Shown in pieces: positions 35,645-44,389 of a DNA stretch of 64,000 bases. Origin of the DNA: JBGSQR01 sp964509295 (GTDB lineage Bacteria; Desulfobacterota; Desulfuromonadia; Geobacterales; Pseudopelobacteraceae); NCBI GenBank assembly GCA_964509295.1, contig CAZDWS010000009.1:1-64000 (forward strand). Reading direction: 5' to 3'. Numbering within the stretch: the stretch's first letter is position 1; each line of letters opens with the position of its first letter. A program made the position numbers and the translations under genes. The notes beneath the pieces are model-generated. The model did no database searches. It was not told the origin of the DNA and saw only the letters and a list, made by a program, of their open reading frames with translations.

Positions 35645-36190
35645 CTAAACATAGGCATCAACTTCTGACTTCTGCTTCGTTGTATCTGTTGTTAAGACTG
35701 AAGTTGAACTGGTGTCGCTGGGATGGGTCAGCTTATAAATCAATTCCTCCTGAGCAGTCACGGAACCGTCCTTATTGGAATCCATTTTGTCATAGGTCTT
35801 GTTTTCAGATGACGTCGTCTTACTGTCACCTTTAGCCGCCGAACTCAACTGCACCGTATCTTGCGCAGCTCCTTTGGATGTACCACCACTTGGAGCACCA
35901 GCAGGAGGTCCCTGAGACATCTTTTCCTGAATTTTGGAATAGGCTTCCTGGGCACCCTTAAGATCTCCGGCTTCCAGGGATTTCTTGAGGTCTTCAAACT
36001 CCGTGCCACCAGCATTTCCCTTGCCAGGCGCATTCTTTTCCAGTTGCGCAAAAGCTTTTTTTGCATCATCAATGTTACCCGAATTAAGGGCGCTTCCAAG
36101 ACTATCAAAACTCTGCTTCACTTTAGCCATTTGGCTATTTCCATTCACCTGCAACTGACTGCTGTTTGATGTAATCGCTGAAATTGACAT
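35645..36190 (-). CDS. EF-hand protein, unknown function
   Basis: 181 residues with no signal peptide; starts MSISAITSNSSQLQVNGN. Two helical repeats (SFDSLGSALNSGNIDDAKKAFAQL and EDLKKSLEAGDLKGAQEAYSKIQ, ~30-52 and ~67-90) suggest a small repeat fold. A Pro/Gly linker (GPPAGAPSGGTSKG) follows. A canonical EF-hand loop DSNKDGSVTAQEE (~138-150) should bind calcium. GGGGG lies six or so bases before the ATG. The polar Ser/Thr-rich N-terminus resembles that of flagellin-type or other non-Sec substrates, but no signal can be proven. Confidence 0.8.
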   Translation of the reverse strand: MSISAITSNSSQLQVNGNSQMAKVKQSFDSLGSALNSGNIDDAKKAFAQLEKNAPGKGNAGGTEFEDLKKSLEAGDLKGAQEAYSKIQEKMSQGPPAGAPSGGTSKGAAQDTVQLSSAAKGDSKTTSSENKTYDKMDSNKDGSVTAQEELIYKLTHPSDTSSTSVLTTDTTKQKSEVDAYV

Positions 36191-36358
36191 ATTTTACCCC
36201 CTTTGAAATTTGCGCCTCCGTGGAAGCGTCCTAACATTAGATTTCAATAGATTTGAGTACAGTGACCCTCAAACCTCTTCCTGAAAAAATTCACAGCCAA
36301 TACTAAAGTCCGTTCTATTTATCACTATCGGCATTTGAAGGATTACATGTGTTGCATA

Positions 36359-36389
36359 TTTGTAGAGATTGTTTCGAGTTTTGTAGAGA
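36359..36389 (+). promoter_or_regulatory. Direct repeat upstream of the response-regulator gene
   Basis: TTTGTAGAGA occurs at 36359-36368 and again at 36380-36389, exactly 21 bases apart (two helical turns). It lies 100-130 bases before the response-regulator start. OmpR-family regulators bind tandem direct repeats, so autoregulation is a natural reading. A T/A-rich stretch near 36460 (TATATT) may hold the -10. Confidence 0.4.
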
Positions 36390-36488
36390 AATGTGTTTAC
36401 GTTTCCTTGATTAGTTACAAAAAATCACATTAGACTTTAACTAAATGGGGTATATTATTTTTCATCTATCTGAAACATGGAGTAAATA

Positions 36489-37199
36489 ATGAAAAAACTG
36501 CTGGTCATTGATGACGATAAAAAACTTTGCGATCTGCTTTCGGAATACATGGGACAGGAAGGATTCACAATTGAAGCAACCCATGATGGAAAGGACGGAG
36601 TAGCTAAAGCCATCACCGGAAACTATGACCTGATCATTCTTGATGTCATGCTGCCCGGTGAAAACGGCTTTGAAGTCCTGCGCAAGATTCGCTCGAAAAT
36701 TAACACCCCGATTGTCATGCTGACGGCACGTGGCGATGATGTGGATAAAATCATCGGACTGGAAATGGGAGCTGATGACTACCTGCCCAAGCCATTCAAC
36801 ACAAGAGAGCTGGTGGCACGCATCCGTACAGTATTACGCAGGGCAAAACCGGACCGCGATGAAGAAGAAGTTGCATCATCTTCAAAAAAACTCGTGGTAG
36901 GTGACATTGAAATGGATCTGGGAACACGTAACGTTATCTGTTCCGGCATTCCGGTGGAGTTCACGTCTGTGGAATTCAATCTGCTGGAATATCTTCTACG
37001 AAACGCAGGAGAGCTTGTCTCCCGTGAAGATCTTACCTTTAAGGTACTGGGGCGGCGGTTGACAGCTTACGACCGCAGCATTGACGGGTATGTCAGTAAA
37101 CTAAGAAAAAAACTAGGGCACGAGGTATCAGGAAACGAACGCATCAAAGCCATCCGCAGCGTTGGTTATCTGTATGCGCTGACCAGCAAGGACATTTAA
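36489..37199 (+). CDS. OmpR/CpxR-family response regulator
   Basis: A 236-residue DNA-binding regulator. The receiver domain has acidic pocket IDDDKK (~8-11), phospho-acceptor D52 in LIILDVMLPG, Thr in VMLTARG and Lys in DDYLPKPFN. The C-terminal winged helix (~140-230) contains VEFTSVEFNLLEYLLRNAGELVSRE and DRSIDGYVSKLRKKLG, of the CpxR subgroup. GGAG lies six bases before the ATG. It is followed after nine bases by its histidine kinase. The pair converges on the efflux operon, a plausible target. Confidence 0.94.
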   Translation: MKKLLVIDDDKKLCDLLSEYMGQEGFTIEATHDGKDGVAKAITGNYDLIILDVMLPGENGFEVLRKIRSKINTPIVMLTARGDDVDKIIGLEMGADDYLPKPFNTRELVARIRTVLRRAKPDRDEEEVASSSKKLVVGDIEMDLGTRNVICSGIPVEFTSVEFNLLEYLLRNAGELVSREDLTFKVLGRRLTAYDRSIDGYVSKLRKKLGHEVSGNERIKAIRSVGYLYALTSKDI

Positions 37200-37208
37200 G
37201 GGACTACC

Positions 37209-38585
37209 ATGCTTAAGTACGGCATTTTTGTTAAAATTTATCTCAGCTTTTTTCTACTAATTATCGTGGTAATCATAAGCCAGGTAGCCCTGGACGAAAT
37301 TGACGGATCGAGCCCATTCAACAGAATGAAAAAGCAGGTTGAGTCGTCTCTCACTCTTTTTGGTCAGGCAACGCTGGCTTTTCAGCTGGCAGGAGCCCCT
37401 GCCAGCACCTTAAATCAACTAACTGAACAGTTCAAAACAACCAGCGGCATGGATGCCTATCTTATGGACGCTGCAGGAAAAAGATTTGATGGCACTCAGG
37501 CGCCACAGGATATCACTGACATCGCTGAAAAAGTTTTCAAAAGCGGTATACCAGAGCATGTACGCAGCGACGACAGAGTCCTGTTGGCCCGTCCGGTAAA
37601 TAGCCCGGATGGGAAACCATATATAATCATTGGAATTCTGGAACGAAAAGGTTTTCTGCCACCTCCCGAAATGGGCCACCCAAGAATGCCAATCCGTATC
37701 ACAACTATACTGGTACTTTCAGGAATCGCTTGTTACCTGCTGGCCCGTTACCTAGTCATGCCGCTAATTTTTCTCAGGGATGCCACCAAGCGTTTTGCCG
37801 CTGGAGAACTCTCTGTACGAATCAGTTCACGGATTGGACGCAGAAAAGATGAAATAGCAGACCTGGCCCGGGATTTTGATTTAATGGCGGAACGGATCGA
37901 ATCACTGATGACCCTCCAGAAACAGCTGATTGGCGACATTTCCCATGAGCTGCGCTCACCTCTTGCAAGACTTAATGTCGCCCTTGATTTAGCCAGACAG
38001 AAAACAGGCTCTGAAGCAGAACATGCTTTAAACCGTATTGAAGAGGAAGCCCACGACCTCAACGAAATGATCGGTGAGCTATTGACATTGACCCGCCTTG
38101 AAAGCGGAAGCAACAACATCAAGATGGATCAGGTAAACATTTCTGAACTAGTCGGGGAAATAGCTGAAGATGCAGACTTTGAGGCCCAGGGGAGCAACCG
38201 TGGCGTAAAAATCAAAACAATCGATCAATGCTGCATTTACGGGAATCAGGAGTTGTTGAAACGTTCAATTGAAAACGTGGTCAGAAATGCCATTCGCCAT
38301 ACTTCTGAACACACAGAAGTAGAGATCAGTGTAACTAAAAATATGAATGATACGGTTGAAATAAGAATCAGAGACCACGGCCCAGGTGTTGATGGCAGTG
38401 AGCTCAGAAATATATTCCTGCCGTTCTACAGAATCTCTGAATCACGTGACAGACAGACCGGCGGAACCGGTCTGGGCCTTGCAATATCGGAAAGAGCGGT
38501 TTTGCTTCACCATGGTTCGGTTCTTGCTGAGAATGCTCAGGATGGCGGGCTGGTTGTCTGCATATTTTTAAAAGTGTCATTTTAA
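37209..38585 (+). CDS. CpxA-like sensor histidine kinase
   Basis: 458-residue membrane sensor kinase. TM1 is at ~10-28, a periplasmic domain of about 125 residues follows, and TM2 is at ~160-180. HAMP (~183-235, LVMPLIFLRDATKRFAAGELSVR) precedes the HisKA domain with phospho-His in GDISHELRSPLARL (~247). The HATPase domain carries N box ENVVRNAIRHT, G1 DHGPGVD and G2 GGTGLGLAIS. It belongs with the response regulator upstream. The stop is only 15 bases from the converging permease stop, with no terminator visible between. Confidence 0.94.
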   Translation: MLKYGIFVKIYLSFFLLIIVVIISQVALDEIDGSSPFNRMKKQVESSLTLFGQATLAFQLAGAPASTLNQLTEQFKTTSGMDAYLMDAAGKRFDGTQAPQDITDIAEKVFKSGIPEHVRSDDRVLLARPVNSPDGKPYIIIGILERKGFLPPPEMGHPRMPIRITTILVLSGIACYLLARYLVMPLIFLRDATKRFAAGELSVRISSRIGRRKDEIADLARDFDLMAERIESLMTLQKQLIGDISHELRSPLARLNVALDLARQKTGSEAEHALNRIEEEAHDLNEMIGELLTLTRLESGSNNIKMDQVNISELVGEIAEDADFEAQGSNRGVKIKTIDQCCIYGNQELLKRSIENVVRNAIRHTSEHTEVEISVTKNMNDTVEIRIRDHGPGVDGSELRNIFLPFYRISESRDRQTGGTGLGLAISERAVLLHHGSVLAENAQDGGLVVCIFLKVSF

Positions 38586-38600
38586 ATTACTCAGTTCCGA

Positions 38601-39806
38601 CTACTCATACCTTAACGCCTCAATCGGATCCAGCTGGGCCGCCTTTCTTGCCGGGAAATAACCAAAAACCAGCCCTATTACTGTAGAAAAGATAAAAGCT
38701 ACTGCAACAATCTGGGCATTGAAAATAAAAGGTAAACCAAGGATCGATGCCAGCACAACTGAGCTGACTATGGCCAGCACTATTCCAACCAGCCCCCCAA
38801 ACGAAGAAAGCACAGCCGCCTCCACCAGAAACTGCATCAACACTTCCCGCTCAAAAGCACCGATTGCCAGACGGATACCGATTTCGCGGGTCCGTTCTGT
38901 TACCGACACCAGCATGATATTCATAATGCCGATGCCCCCCACCAGCAGGCTTACCGCACCGACGGCGCTCAGCAGTGCGGTCATGATTTTAGTGGTTGAC
39001 GTCAGCATGGATGTGATCTCTTTCATATCCATGACGCTGAAGTTGTTTTCGTCACTGGACGACAGATGTCTGCGCTCTCTCATCAGGCGTTCAATGTCCT
39101 GTTGCACTCTTGTAGTAGAAACACCGTCACGAACCGAAACCTGAATTAGATTCACATCCTGATTTCCTGAAATCCTGCGATGAAATGTTCGTAGCGGTAT
39201 CACAACCAGATCATCCTGATCCGTGCCCATACTGGATTGCCCCTTTGATTCCAAAAGGCCGACCACCTGACAGGAGATATTCTGCAGCCTGATTGTGGCA
39301 CCAATCGGGTCCTGATTGCCAAACAGCTTTGTACGTACTGTCCCGCCAATCACGCAGGTGGCGGCACCGGAGCGAAGTTCACTATCGTTGAACAATCGAC
39401 CAGCCTGGGCTTTGGAGTTGCGTGCCATAAAAAAGTCATTCGTGCTGCCGTTGACCTGGGTCGACCAGTTGGAATTACCGTACACCGAAGTCATCCCCTT
39501 GGATGCAATCGGTGCGACAGCGACCAGTGACGAAATATCACGCTGCATCGCCTCGGCGTCATCCACTGTGAATGATGCGGCACCGGATGACTGCATCGGC
39601 CCCATCCGCTTGCCGGGGCTTATAATCAGCAAGTTGCTGCCGAGATTGGCGATCTGTTGGGTAACCTGGGCGGTAGCTCCATCACCAAGCGTCACCATTA
39701 CGATCACCGCCGCAACGCCAATGACAATTCCCAGAATAGTCAGAAACGAACGTAAAACATTGCGTCTGATTGCACGTATTGCCAGTAGAAAAGCATTCCA
39801 GATCAT
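38601..39806 (-). CDS. MacB-type ABC transporter permease (FtsX-like)
   Basis: Inner-membrane permease of a MacB-type mechanotransmission ABC transporter. One N-terminal TM helix (~15-40, with RSFLTILGIVIGVAAVIVMVTLG) is followed by a large periplasmic MacB_PCD domain (~45-245). Three C-terminal TM helices lie at ~275-395, with the FtsX core VTERTREIGIRLAIGA. It lacks the ATPase domain that E. coli MacB has fused; the ATPase is the preceding gene, overlapping by one base. Length 401. Confidence 0.94.
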   Translation of the reverse strand: MIWNAFLLAIRAIRRNVLRSFLTILGIVIGVAAVIVMVTLGDGATAQVTQQIANLGSNLLIISPGKRMGPMQSSGAASFTVDDAEAMQRDISSLVAVAPIASKGMTSVYGNSNWSTQVNGSTNDFFMARNSKAQAGRLFNDSELRSGAATCVIGGTVRTKLFGNQDPIGATIRLQNISCQVVGLLESKGQSSMGTDQDDLVVIPLRTFHRRISGNQDVNLIQVSVRDGVSTTRVQQDIERLMRERRHLSSSDENNFSVMDMKEITSMLTSTTKIMTALLSAVGAVSLLVGGIGIMNIMLVSVTERTREIGIRLAIGAFEREVLMQFLVEAAVLSSFGGLVGIVLAIVSSVVLASILGLPFIFNAQIVAVAFIFSTVIGLVFGYFPARKAAQLDPIEALRYE

Positions 39807-40522
39807 CAGTGAGACTCCTCCTGCCCTGTCACAACCAGCCCGTCGCGAAACAGAACCGTACGACGTGCATATTTTGCCATGTCTGCTTCATGGGTAACCA
39901 TAACAACAGTGATCCCCTGATCCCTGTTAAGCTGTGTCAGGATTTCCATGATTTCCTGACTCCTTACAGTATCAAGACTTCCTGTCGGCTCATCGGCAAA
40001 CAGGACTGCCGGCCTGGTGACGATAGCCCGTGCAATGGCGACCCTCTGCTGCTGACCGCCGGACAGTTCGCCCGGTGTGTGATGTTCCCAGCCGGCAAGA
40101 CCAACAGCTTCCAGAGCATCTGCAGCCAATTTCTGGCGAACGTGAACCGGTTCACCACGATACATGAGTGGCAGCTCCACATTTTCAATGGCCGAAGTCC
40201 GGTTGAGCAGATTGAACCCCTGGAACACAAAACCAAGATACCGCTTTCGCAGCAGCGCACGCTGATCACGGCTCAGATTTCCAACCTCGATACCCTGAAA
40301 AAGGTAACTGCCGCTGCTGGGTGTATCAAGACAACCGAGTATATTCATACAGGTACTTTTACCGGAACCGGATGGCCCCATGACCGCAACAAAATCTCCC
40401 GACTCAATTTCAAGATCAACACCTCGCAAAGCCTGCATTTGCGCCGTGCCGCTGCCGTAGATTTTAACCACATTCCTGAACTCCAGCTGTGTCGGCTTGC
40501 TATGTGTAAAAGTTTCACCCAT
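39806..40522 (-). CDS. MacB/LolD-type ABC transporter ATP-binding protein
   Basis: A 238-residue ABC ATPase. Walker A VMGPSGSGKSTCMNILGCLD (~50-69), Q-loop FVFQGFNLLNR, signature LSGGQQQRVAIARAIV (~150) and Walker B AVLFADEPTGSLD are all intact. The H-loop is in VVMVTHEADMAKYA. It powers the FtsX-type permease encoded next. Sequence type fits macrolide/lipoprotein or peptide export; substrate unknown. Confidence 0.95.
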   Translation of the reverse strand: MGETFTHSKPTQLEFRNVVKIYGSGTAQMQALRGVDLEIESGDFVAVMGPSGSGKSTCMNILGCLDTPSSGSYLFQGIEVGNLSRDQRALLRKRYLGFVFQGFNLLNRTSAIENVELPLMYRGEPVHVRQKLAADALEAVGLAGWEHHTPGELSGGQQQRVAIARAIVTRPAVLFADEPTGSLDTVRSQEIMEILTQLNRDQGITVVMVTHEADMAKYARRTVLFRDGLVVTGQEESH

Positions 40523-40524
40523 GG

Positions 40525-41826
40525 CTATTTCTTTACCTCATTAACATCAACCACCACGGACATACCGGCTGACAATCCACTTTTTATTTCAGTCCTGACA
40601 CCATCGGTCATGCCGGTTGTAACTGCCATTTTTTGTAATTGACCATCCTTTAACAGCCACACATGGGGCTGTTTATCCTGTGCGCTGTCCGGCTGGCCTG
40701 AAGTTGATTTGGGTGGACGGGGAACCAGCTTACTGACAAAACTTCCACTGTCAGCCTTTTCCTGACCAACCACTGCCGGAGGCATGAAGCGCAACGCCAT
40801 GTTCGGCACCATCAGGGCGTTGTCAACTTTTTGCACACCAATGATGGCAGTACCGGTCATGCCGGGGCGCAAGAGGAGCCCGGAATTATCCACCCTGAGT
40901 ACGGTTGTATATGTAACCACTCCGGCTACGGTCTTGGAACCAAAGCGCACCTGACTGACTTTTGCCGGGAAGATCCTGTCAGGATAGGCTGCTACGGTAA
41001 AGGTGGCATCCTGTGCTTGTTTCATCTTACCAACGTCAGCTTCATCCACATCGACCTGCAACTCCATCTGGGTCAAATCTTCAGCCAGTGTAAACAATAC
41101 CGGTGTTTGCAATGATGCCGCCACGGTCTGTCCAGGCTCTGCAGCCCGTTTCAAAACAATGCCATTTATCGGCGAACGGATAACCGATTTTGCCAGGTCG
41201 ATCCGCTGGGCCTCCAAAGATGCTTCCGCCTGGATGACCGACGCTTTGGCATTTGCCTCATCGGCAACCGCTCGATCATAAGTTGCACGGGCAGCATCCA
41301 ATTCAGTACTGGATGGCACCTTGCCGCCGCTGGCCTCGTGCACCTGTATCAACCTGGCCAATCTGGCCTTTGCTTCACTGACAGTCGCCCTGGCCTGCAA
41401 CACTTTTGCCTTGGCCGCCTCAAGTAAGGCGACCGTCTGCTTGACCTGTGCCTCCTGCCTGGTCGTGTCAATACGTGCCAGAATCTGGCCACGCTTGACC
41501 CGGTCGTTGTAAGCCACCTCAACAGACTTGATCGTGCCGGAAATCTCACTGCCAACATCAACCTGATTGGTCGGCTGCAATGTTCCGGTTGCCGAGACAG
41601 TCACACTGAGTGTGCCCTGAACAACCTCCTGTTTCTGGTAGGCAACCTGTTTATCCGCAGTGCGCTTGCCTAACATAGTCATTACAAACATAGCAGTAAC
41701 CAAAACGGCCCCCACTACCCAAAACATTTTATTACGGGACGTCTTGACTTTCTTTTTATCGAGCCCCAAAGCTTTCGTCACATCATCGACAGAAGCCGCC
41801 GCTCCGGACAATATTGTTTCATTCAT
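40525..41826 (-). CDS. MacA-type periplasmic adaptor (HlyD/RND family)
   Basis: Membrane-fusion protein linking the inner-membrane permease to the outer-membrane channel. It has a short cytosolic N-terminus, one TM helix (~30-48), and a biotinyl-lipoyl half (GTLQPTNQVDVGSEISGTIKSVEVAYNDRVKRGQILARID). A long alpha-hairpin follows (~125-205, Ala-rich coiled coil), then a second lipoyl half (INGIVLKRAAEPGQTV) and a beta-barrel. The ATG at 41826 has GGAG seven bases upstream and overlaps the outer-membrane gene stop (ATGA). The N-terminal LDKKKVKTSRNK segment is unusually long for MacA. 433 residues. Confidence 0.93.
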   Translation of the reverse strand: MNETILSGAAASVDDVTKALGLDKKKVKTSRNKMFWVVGAVLVTAMFVMTMLGKRTADKQVAYQKQEVVQGTLSVTVSATGTLQPTNQVDVGSEISGTIKSVEVAYNDRVKRGQILARIDTTRQEAQVKQTVALLEAAKAKVLQARATVSEAKARLARLIQVHEASGGKVPSSTELDAARATYDRAVADEANAKASVIQAEASLEAQRIDLAKSVIRSPINGIVLKRAAEPGQTVAASLQTPVLFTLAEDLTQMELQVDVDEADVGKMKQAQDATFTVAAYPDRIFPAKVSQVRFGSKTVAGVVTYTTVLRVDNSGLLLRPGMTGTAIIGVQKVDNALMVPNMALRFMPPAVVGQEKADSGSFVSKLVPRPPKSTSGQPDSAQDKQPHVWLLKDGQLQKMAVTTGMTDGVRTEIKSGLSAGMSVVVDVNEVKK

Positions 41827-43289
41827 CTTTTTTCTCCAAGTGAAGTTATTCTGGTTGCTGCAGGCTCTCCGCTTACCTGGGTCCACCCTCCACCCAACGC
41901 TTTATAAAGGCGTACCAGATTCGAGGTTACGGCAGCCTCACTCTGAATCAGCTGATCCTGATTTGAAAGCAGAGACCTCTGGCTGTCCAGTACGGTTGAG
42001 TAATCCACCAGACCGGCTGCGTACTGGCTGGTAGACAGCGCCACTGCATTCCTGGCTGCATCTACGGCAGCCGTAAGAAAACGACGCCGATTCTGTTCTC
42101 CGGCATATGCGGACAGGGCGTTTTCCACATCACGCAAGGCACTTCGTACGGCTGACTTATAGGTTATCAAGGCCTGTTCCTGAAGTGCGTTCTGTATCTC
42201 CACCTGCTGTTTCAAACGACCACCGTCAAAGATTGTCTGAACTGCATTGCTTGCCAGAGAGTACATAAAGGCACCTGGATTAAGCAGGTTCCCCAGAGAT
42301 TCAGACTGCATCCCGATGGTACCTGATAAAGAGAAGTTTGGATAACGGGCCGATTCCGCTTTGCCCACCTGGGCAGTTGCAACTGCCAGTTGACGTTCTG
42401 CCCGACGGATATCAGGGCGCTGACGCAGTGTCTCAGCCGGCACACCAATAGCTATTTCAGCCCTGGCAAACGGAATCGATGCCGAATCAGGCAGCTCATC
42501 CATGCTTCCGGTGGAACGTCCAAGCAGCAGGGCAAGATTATTCCTGGCTTGTTCCAGTTTGTTCAGCAGTGTGGGCAACTGTGCCTGGGTCTGCTCCAGA
42601 TTCATGCGGGCCTGTTCCTCGTCAAGCTGACTGACCAGCCCGGCCTGTGACCTCCAGCGGGTGATTTGAGACGACTCTTGCAGACTGACAATAGTGTTAC
42701 GTGTGTTCAGTATCTGTGTCTGACTGGAACGAATATCTATATAAGTCAGGACCACTTCCGCCATCAGACTTACCTGCACATCCCGCACATTTTCCTCTGA
42801 AGCTTCAAGAGTCGCTGTTGCTGATTCAAGCGCACGCTTATTTCCACCAAACAGGTCCATATCCAGCCCCACATCAAGCTGCGCCGAATAGCTATCCGAT
42901 GCCCGACTGTCGCCTGTACCCGTTTTCCCGCTGGAACGGTTAACGCTATTTGTCAGACCGCCCTTCAGTGTTGGATAGCGATCAGCCGCAGCAACACTGC
43001 GACGCGCACGGGACTCTCTCAGCCTGGCCTGTGCCTGTTTAAGGTCCAGATTATTGGACACCGCCTCTTCTGCCAGCCGGGTAAGAAAAGGGTCGTTAAG
43101 AGTGTTCCACCACTGCGAAAGCTGTACAGCTTCCCCGACTTCATTTTTTGTTCCGGCAGGCACCTGGTTTTTCCAGGTTGCGGGCGTATCCAGGATCGGG
43201 GTGCGATAATCTGGACCCACGACACAACCGGCAAGAATAACCATGATTAGTAAACTCAATATTCTGATAAGCATGTCAAAAATTAACAT
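41823..43289 (-). CDS. TolC-like outer-membrane efflux lipoprotein (NodT family)
   Basis: Outer-membrane channel of a tripartite exporter. The signal peptide ends in lipobox LAGC followed by VVGPDYRTP, typical of NodT/OprM-type lipoproteins. Two OEP repeats (~60-255 and ~270-465) show the usual internal similarity, with LPTLLNKLEQARNNLALLLGRS and RPDIRRAERQLAVATAQVGKAESARYPNFSLSG. The ATG at 43289 with AGGA nine bases upstream is preferred. It is the first gene of the operon OMF > adaptor > ATPase > permease. 488 residues. Confidence 0.94.
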   Translation of the reverse strand: MLIFDMLIRILSLLIMVILAGCVVGPDYRTPILDTPATWKNQVPAGTKNEVGEAVQLSQWWNTLNDPFLTRLAEEAVSNNLDLKQAQARLRESRARRSVAAADRYPTLKGGLTNSVNRSSGKTGTGDSRASDSYSAQLDVGLDMDLFGGNKRALESATATLEASEENVRDVQVSLMAEVVLTYIDIRSSQTQILNTRNTIVSLQESSQITRWRSQAGLVSQLDEEQARMNLEQTQAQLPTLLNKLEQARNNLALLLGRSTGSMDELPDSASIPFARAEIAIGVPAETLRQRPDIRRAERQLAVATAQVGKAESARYPNFSLSGTIGMQSESLGNLLNPGAFMYSLASNAVQTIFDGGRLKQQVEIQNALQEQALITYKSAVRSALRDVENALSAYAGEQNRRRFLTAAVDAARNAVALSTSQYAAGLVDYSTVLDSQRSLLSNQDQLIQSEAAVTSNLVRLYKALGGGWTQVSGEPAATRITSLGEKR

Positions 43290-43374
43290 ATTGAAATATC
43301 CTGTTATCATCCAGAATCATCTTATTTGCTTTGTTCATCTTCCAAACTTAACTATAGGCAACTCCCATCTGTTT

Positions 43375-43413
43375 TTGTGTCGATAGTTGTGTCTATTTGT
43401 TTAGTTTTGTCGA
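43375..43413. promoter_or_regulatory. Direct repeats upstream of the efflux operon
   Basis: TTGTGTCGATA (43375) and TTGTGTCTATT (43387) repeat at 12-bp spacing, and a related TTGTCGACA begins near 43407. They lie about 85-125 bases before the first efflux gene. Tandem sites of this kind suit an OmpR-family dimer, such as the regulator encoded at the other end of the cluster; its own promoter repeat is only loosely similar. Confidence 0.35.
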
Positions 43414-43462
43414 CACATCTAAAACCATACTGACATCATTGAACTGCTTGCCTTACAGCAAA

Positions 43463-43497
43463 TAAAAAAGGCCACATTTCTAAGAAAAGTGGCCTTT
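43463..43497 (-). terminator. Intrinsic terminator after mqnD
   Basis: AAGGCCAC and GTGGCCTT pair across a 13-nt loop, and the minus strand continues into TTTTTTATTT. It ends the peptidase-mqnD transcript before the efflux promoter region. Confidence 0.8.
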
Positions 43498-43558
43498 AAA
43501 ATCAATTTGTAATTTTTTACCATTTTGTATTCAAATCAACCTGGCTCTAAAAGACTTC

Positions 43559-44389
43559 CTAGATAAACAGTGAAGCTTTACTTTTTGGTAAGATACCGGC
43601 CTGTTCAGCCCGTGTCAGGAGGTTCTCTATCGCCCTGACGCCTTCATCTCCCAGATCGGCTGAAAACTCGTTCACATAGAGCCCGATATGGGCCTGACAG
43701 ACATCTTCGCCCATTTCCTGGGCATGTTCACGGATATAGTGGGCGGCTTCCGCAGGATTTGAACGGGCATAGGCAACTCCATCCTTGAGTGCTTTTTCAA
43801 CAGCAACTATTGTCTCCACGCCCAGTGATCGTTTTGCAACTATACCGCCCAAAGGAATCGGCAGCCTTGTTTCCCCTTCCCACCATTCACCCAGGTCCAG
43901 CAACTTGTGCAGACCATATCCCTGATAGGTGAAACGTGATTCGTGAATGATCAAGCCCGCATCCACGTCGCCGCGCAAGACCGCATCCATAATCTCATTG
44001 AACGGCATCACCAGAAAATTTTCCAGAGTTGGGTCAAAAAGACGCAACAGCAGCAGAGCAGTAGTGTACTGGCCAGGCACGGCAATGGTCTTTCCACGCA
44101 GGTCTGAAGGAGCAATATTATCAGCAGCCACCAGTAACGGTCCGCAACCGCGCCCCAAAGCACTGCCGGAACGGAGCAGTGCGTACTCGTTGCGAATGTG
44201 CCCAAAAGCATGATAGGAAACCTTGCTCACATCCAGTTCCCCTTTCAGTGCCAGCTGATTGAGAGTTTCCACATCTTCGAGCCTTTCCCGATAGGAGAGA
44301 CCGGATGTGTCCACCAGACCATGAACTAGGGGATAAAACATGAATGTATCATTGGGACAGGGTGAAAACCCGAGAGTCAGCTCTTTCAT
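43559..44389 (-). CDS. mqnD: 1,4-dihydroxy-6-naphthoate synthase (menaquinone, futalosine pathway)
   Basis: Converts cyclic de-hypoxanthine futalosine to 1,4-dihydroxy-6-naphthoate. Periplasmic-binding-protein-like fold without signal peptide. It starts LTLGFSPCPNDTFMFYPLVHGLV, the MqnD signature, with KVSYHAFGHI (~60), GPLLVA, GKTIAVPGQYTTALLLLRLF and IIHESRFTYQGYGL (His active site, ~143-155). Length 276 is typical. Its ATG overlaps the upstream peptidase stop. Its presence implies the futalosine rather than the classical Men route. Confidence 0.94.
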   Translation of the reverse strand: MKELTLGFSPCPNDTFMFYPLVHGLVDTSGLSYRERLEDVETLNQLALKGELDVSKVSYHAFGHIRNEYALLRSGSALGRGCGPLLVAADNIAPSDLRGKTIAVPGQYTTALLLLRLFDPTLENFLVMPFNEIMDAVLRGDVDAGLIIHESRFTYQGYGLHKLLDLGEWWEGETRLPIPLGGIVAKRSLGVETIVAVEKALKDGVAYARSNPAEAAHYIREHAQEMGEDVCQAHIGLYVNEFSADLGDEGVRAIENLLTRAEQAGILPKSKASLFI

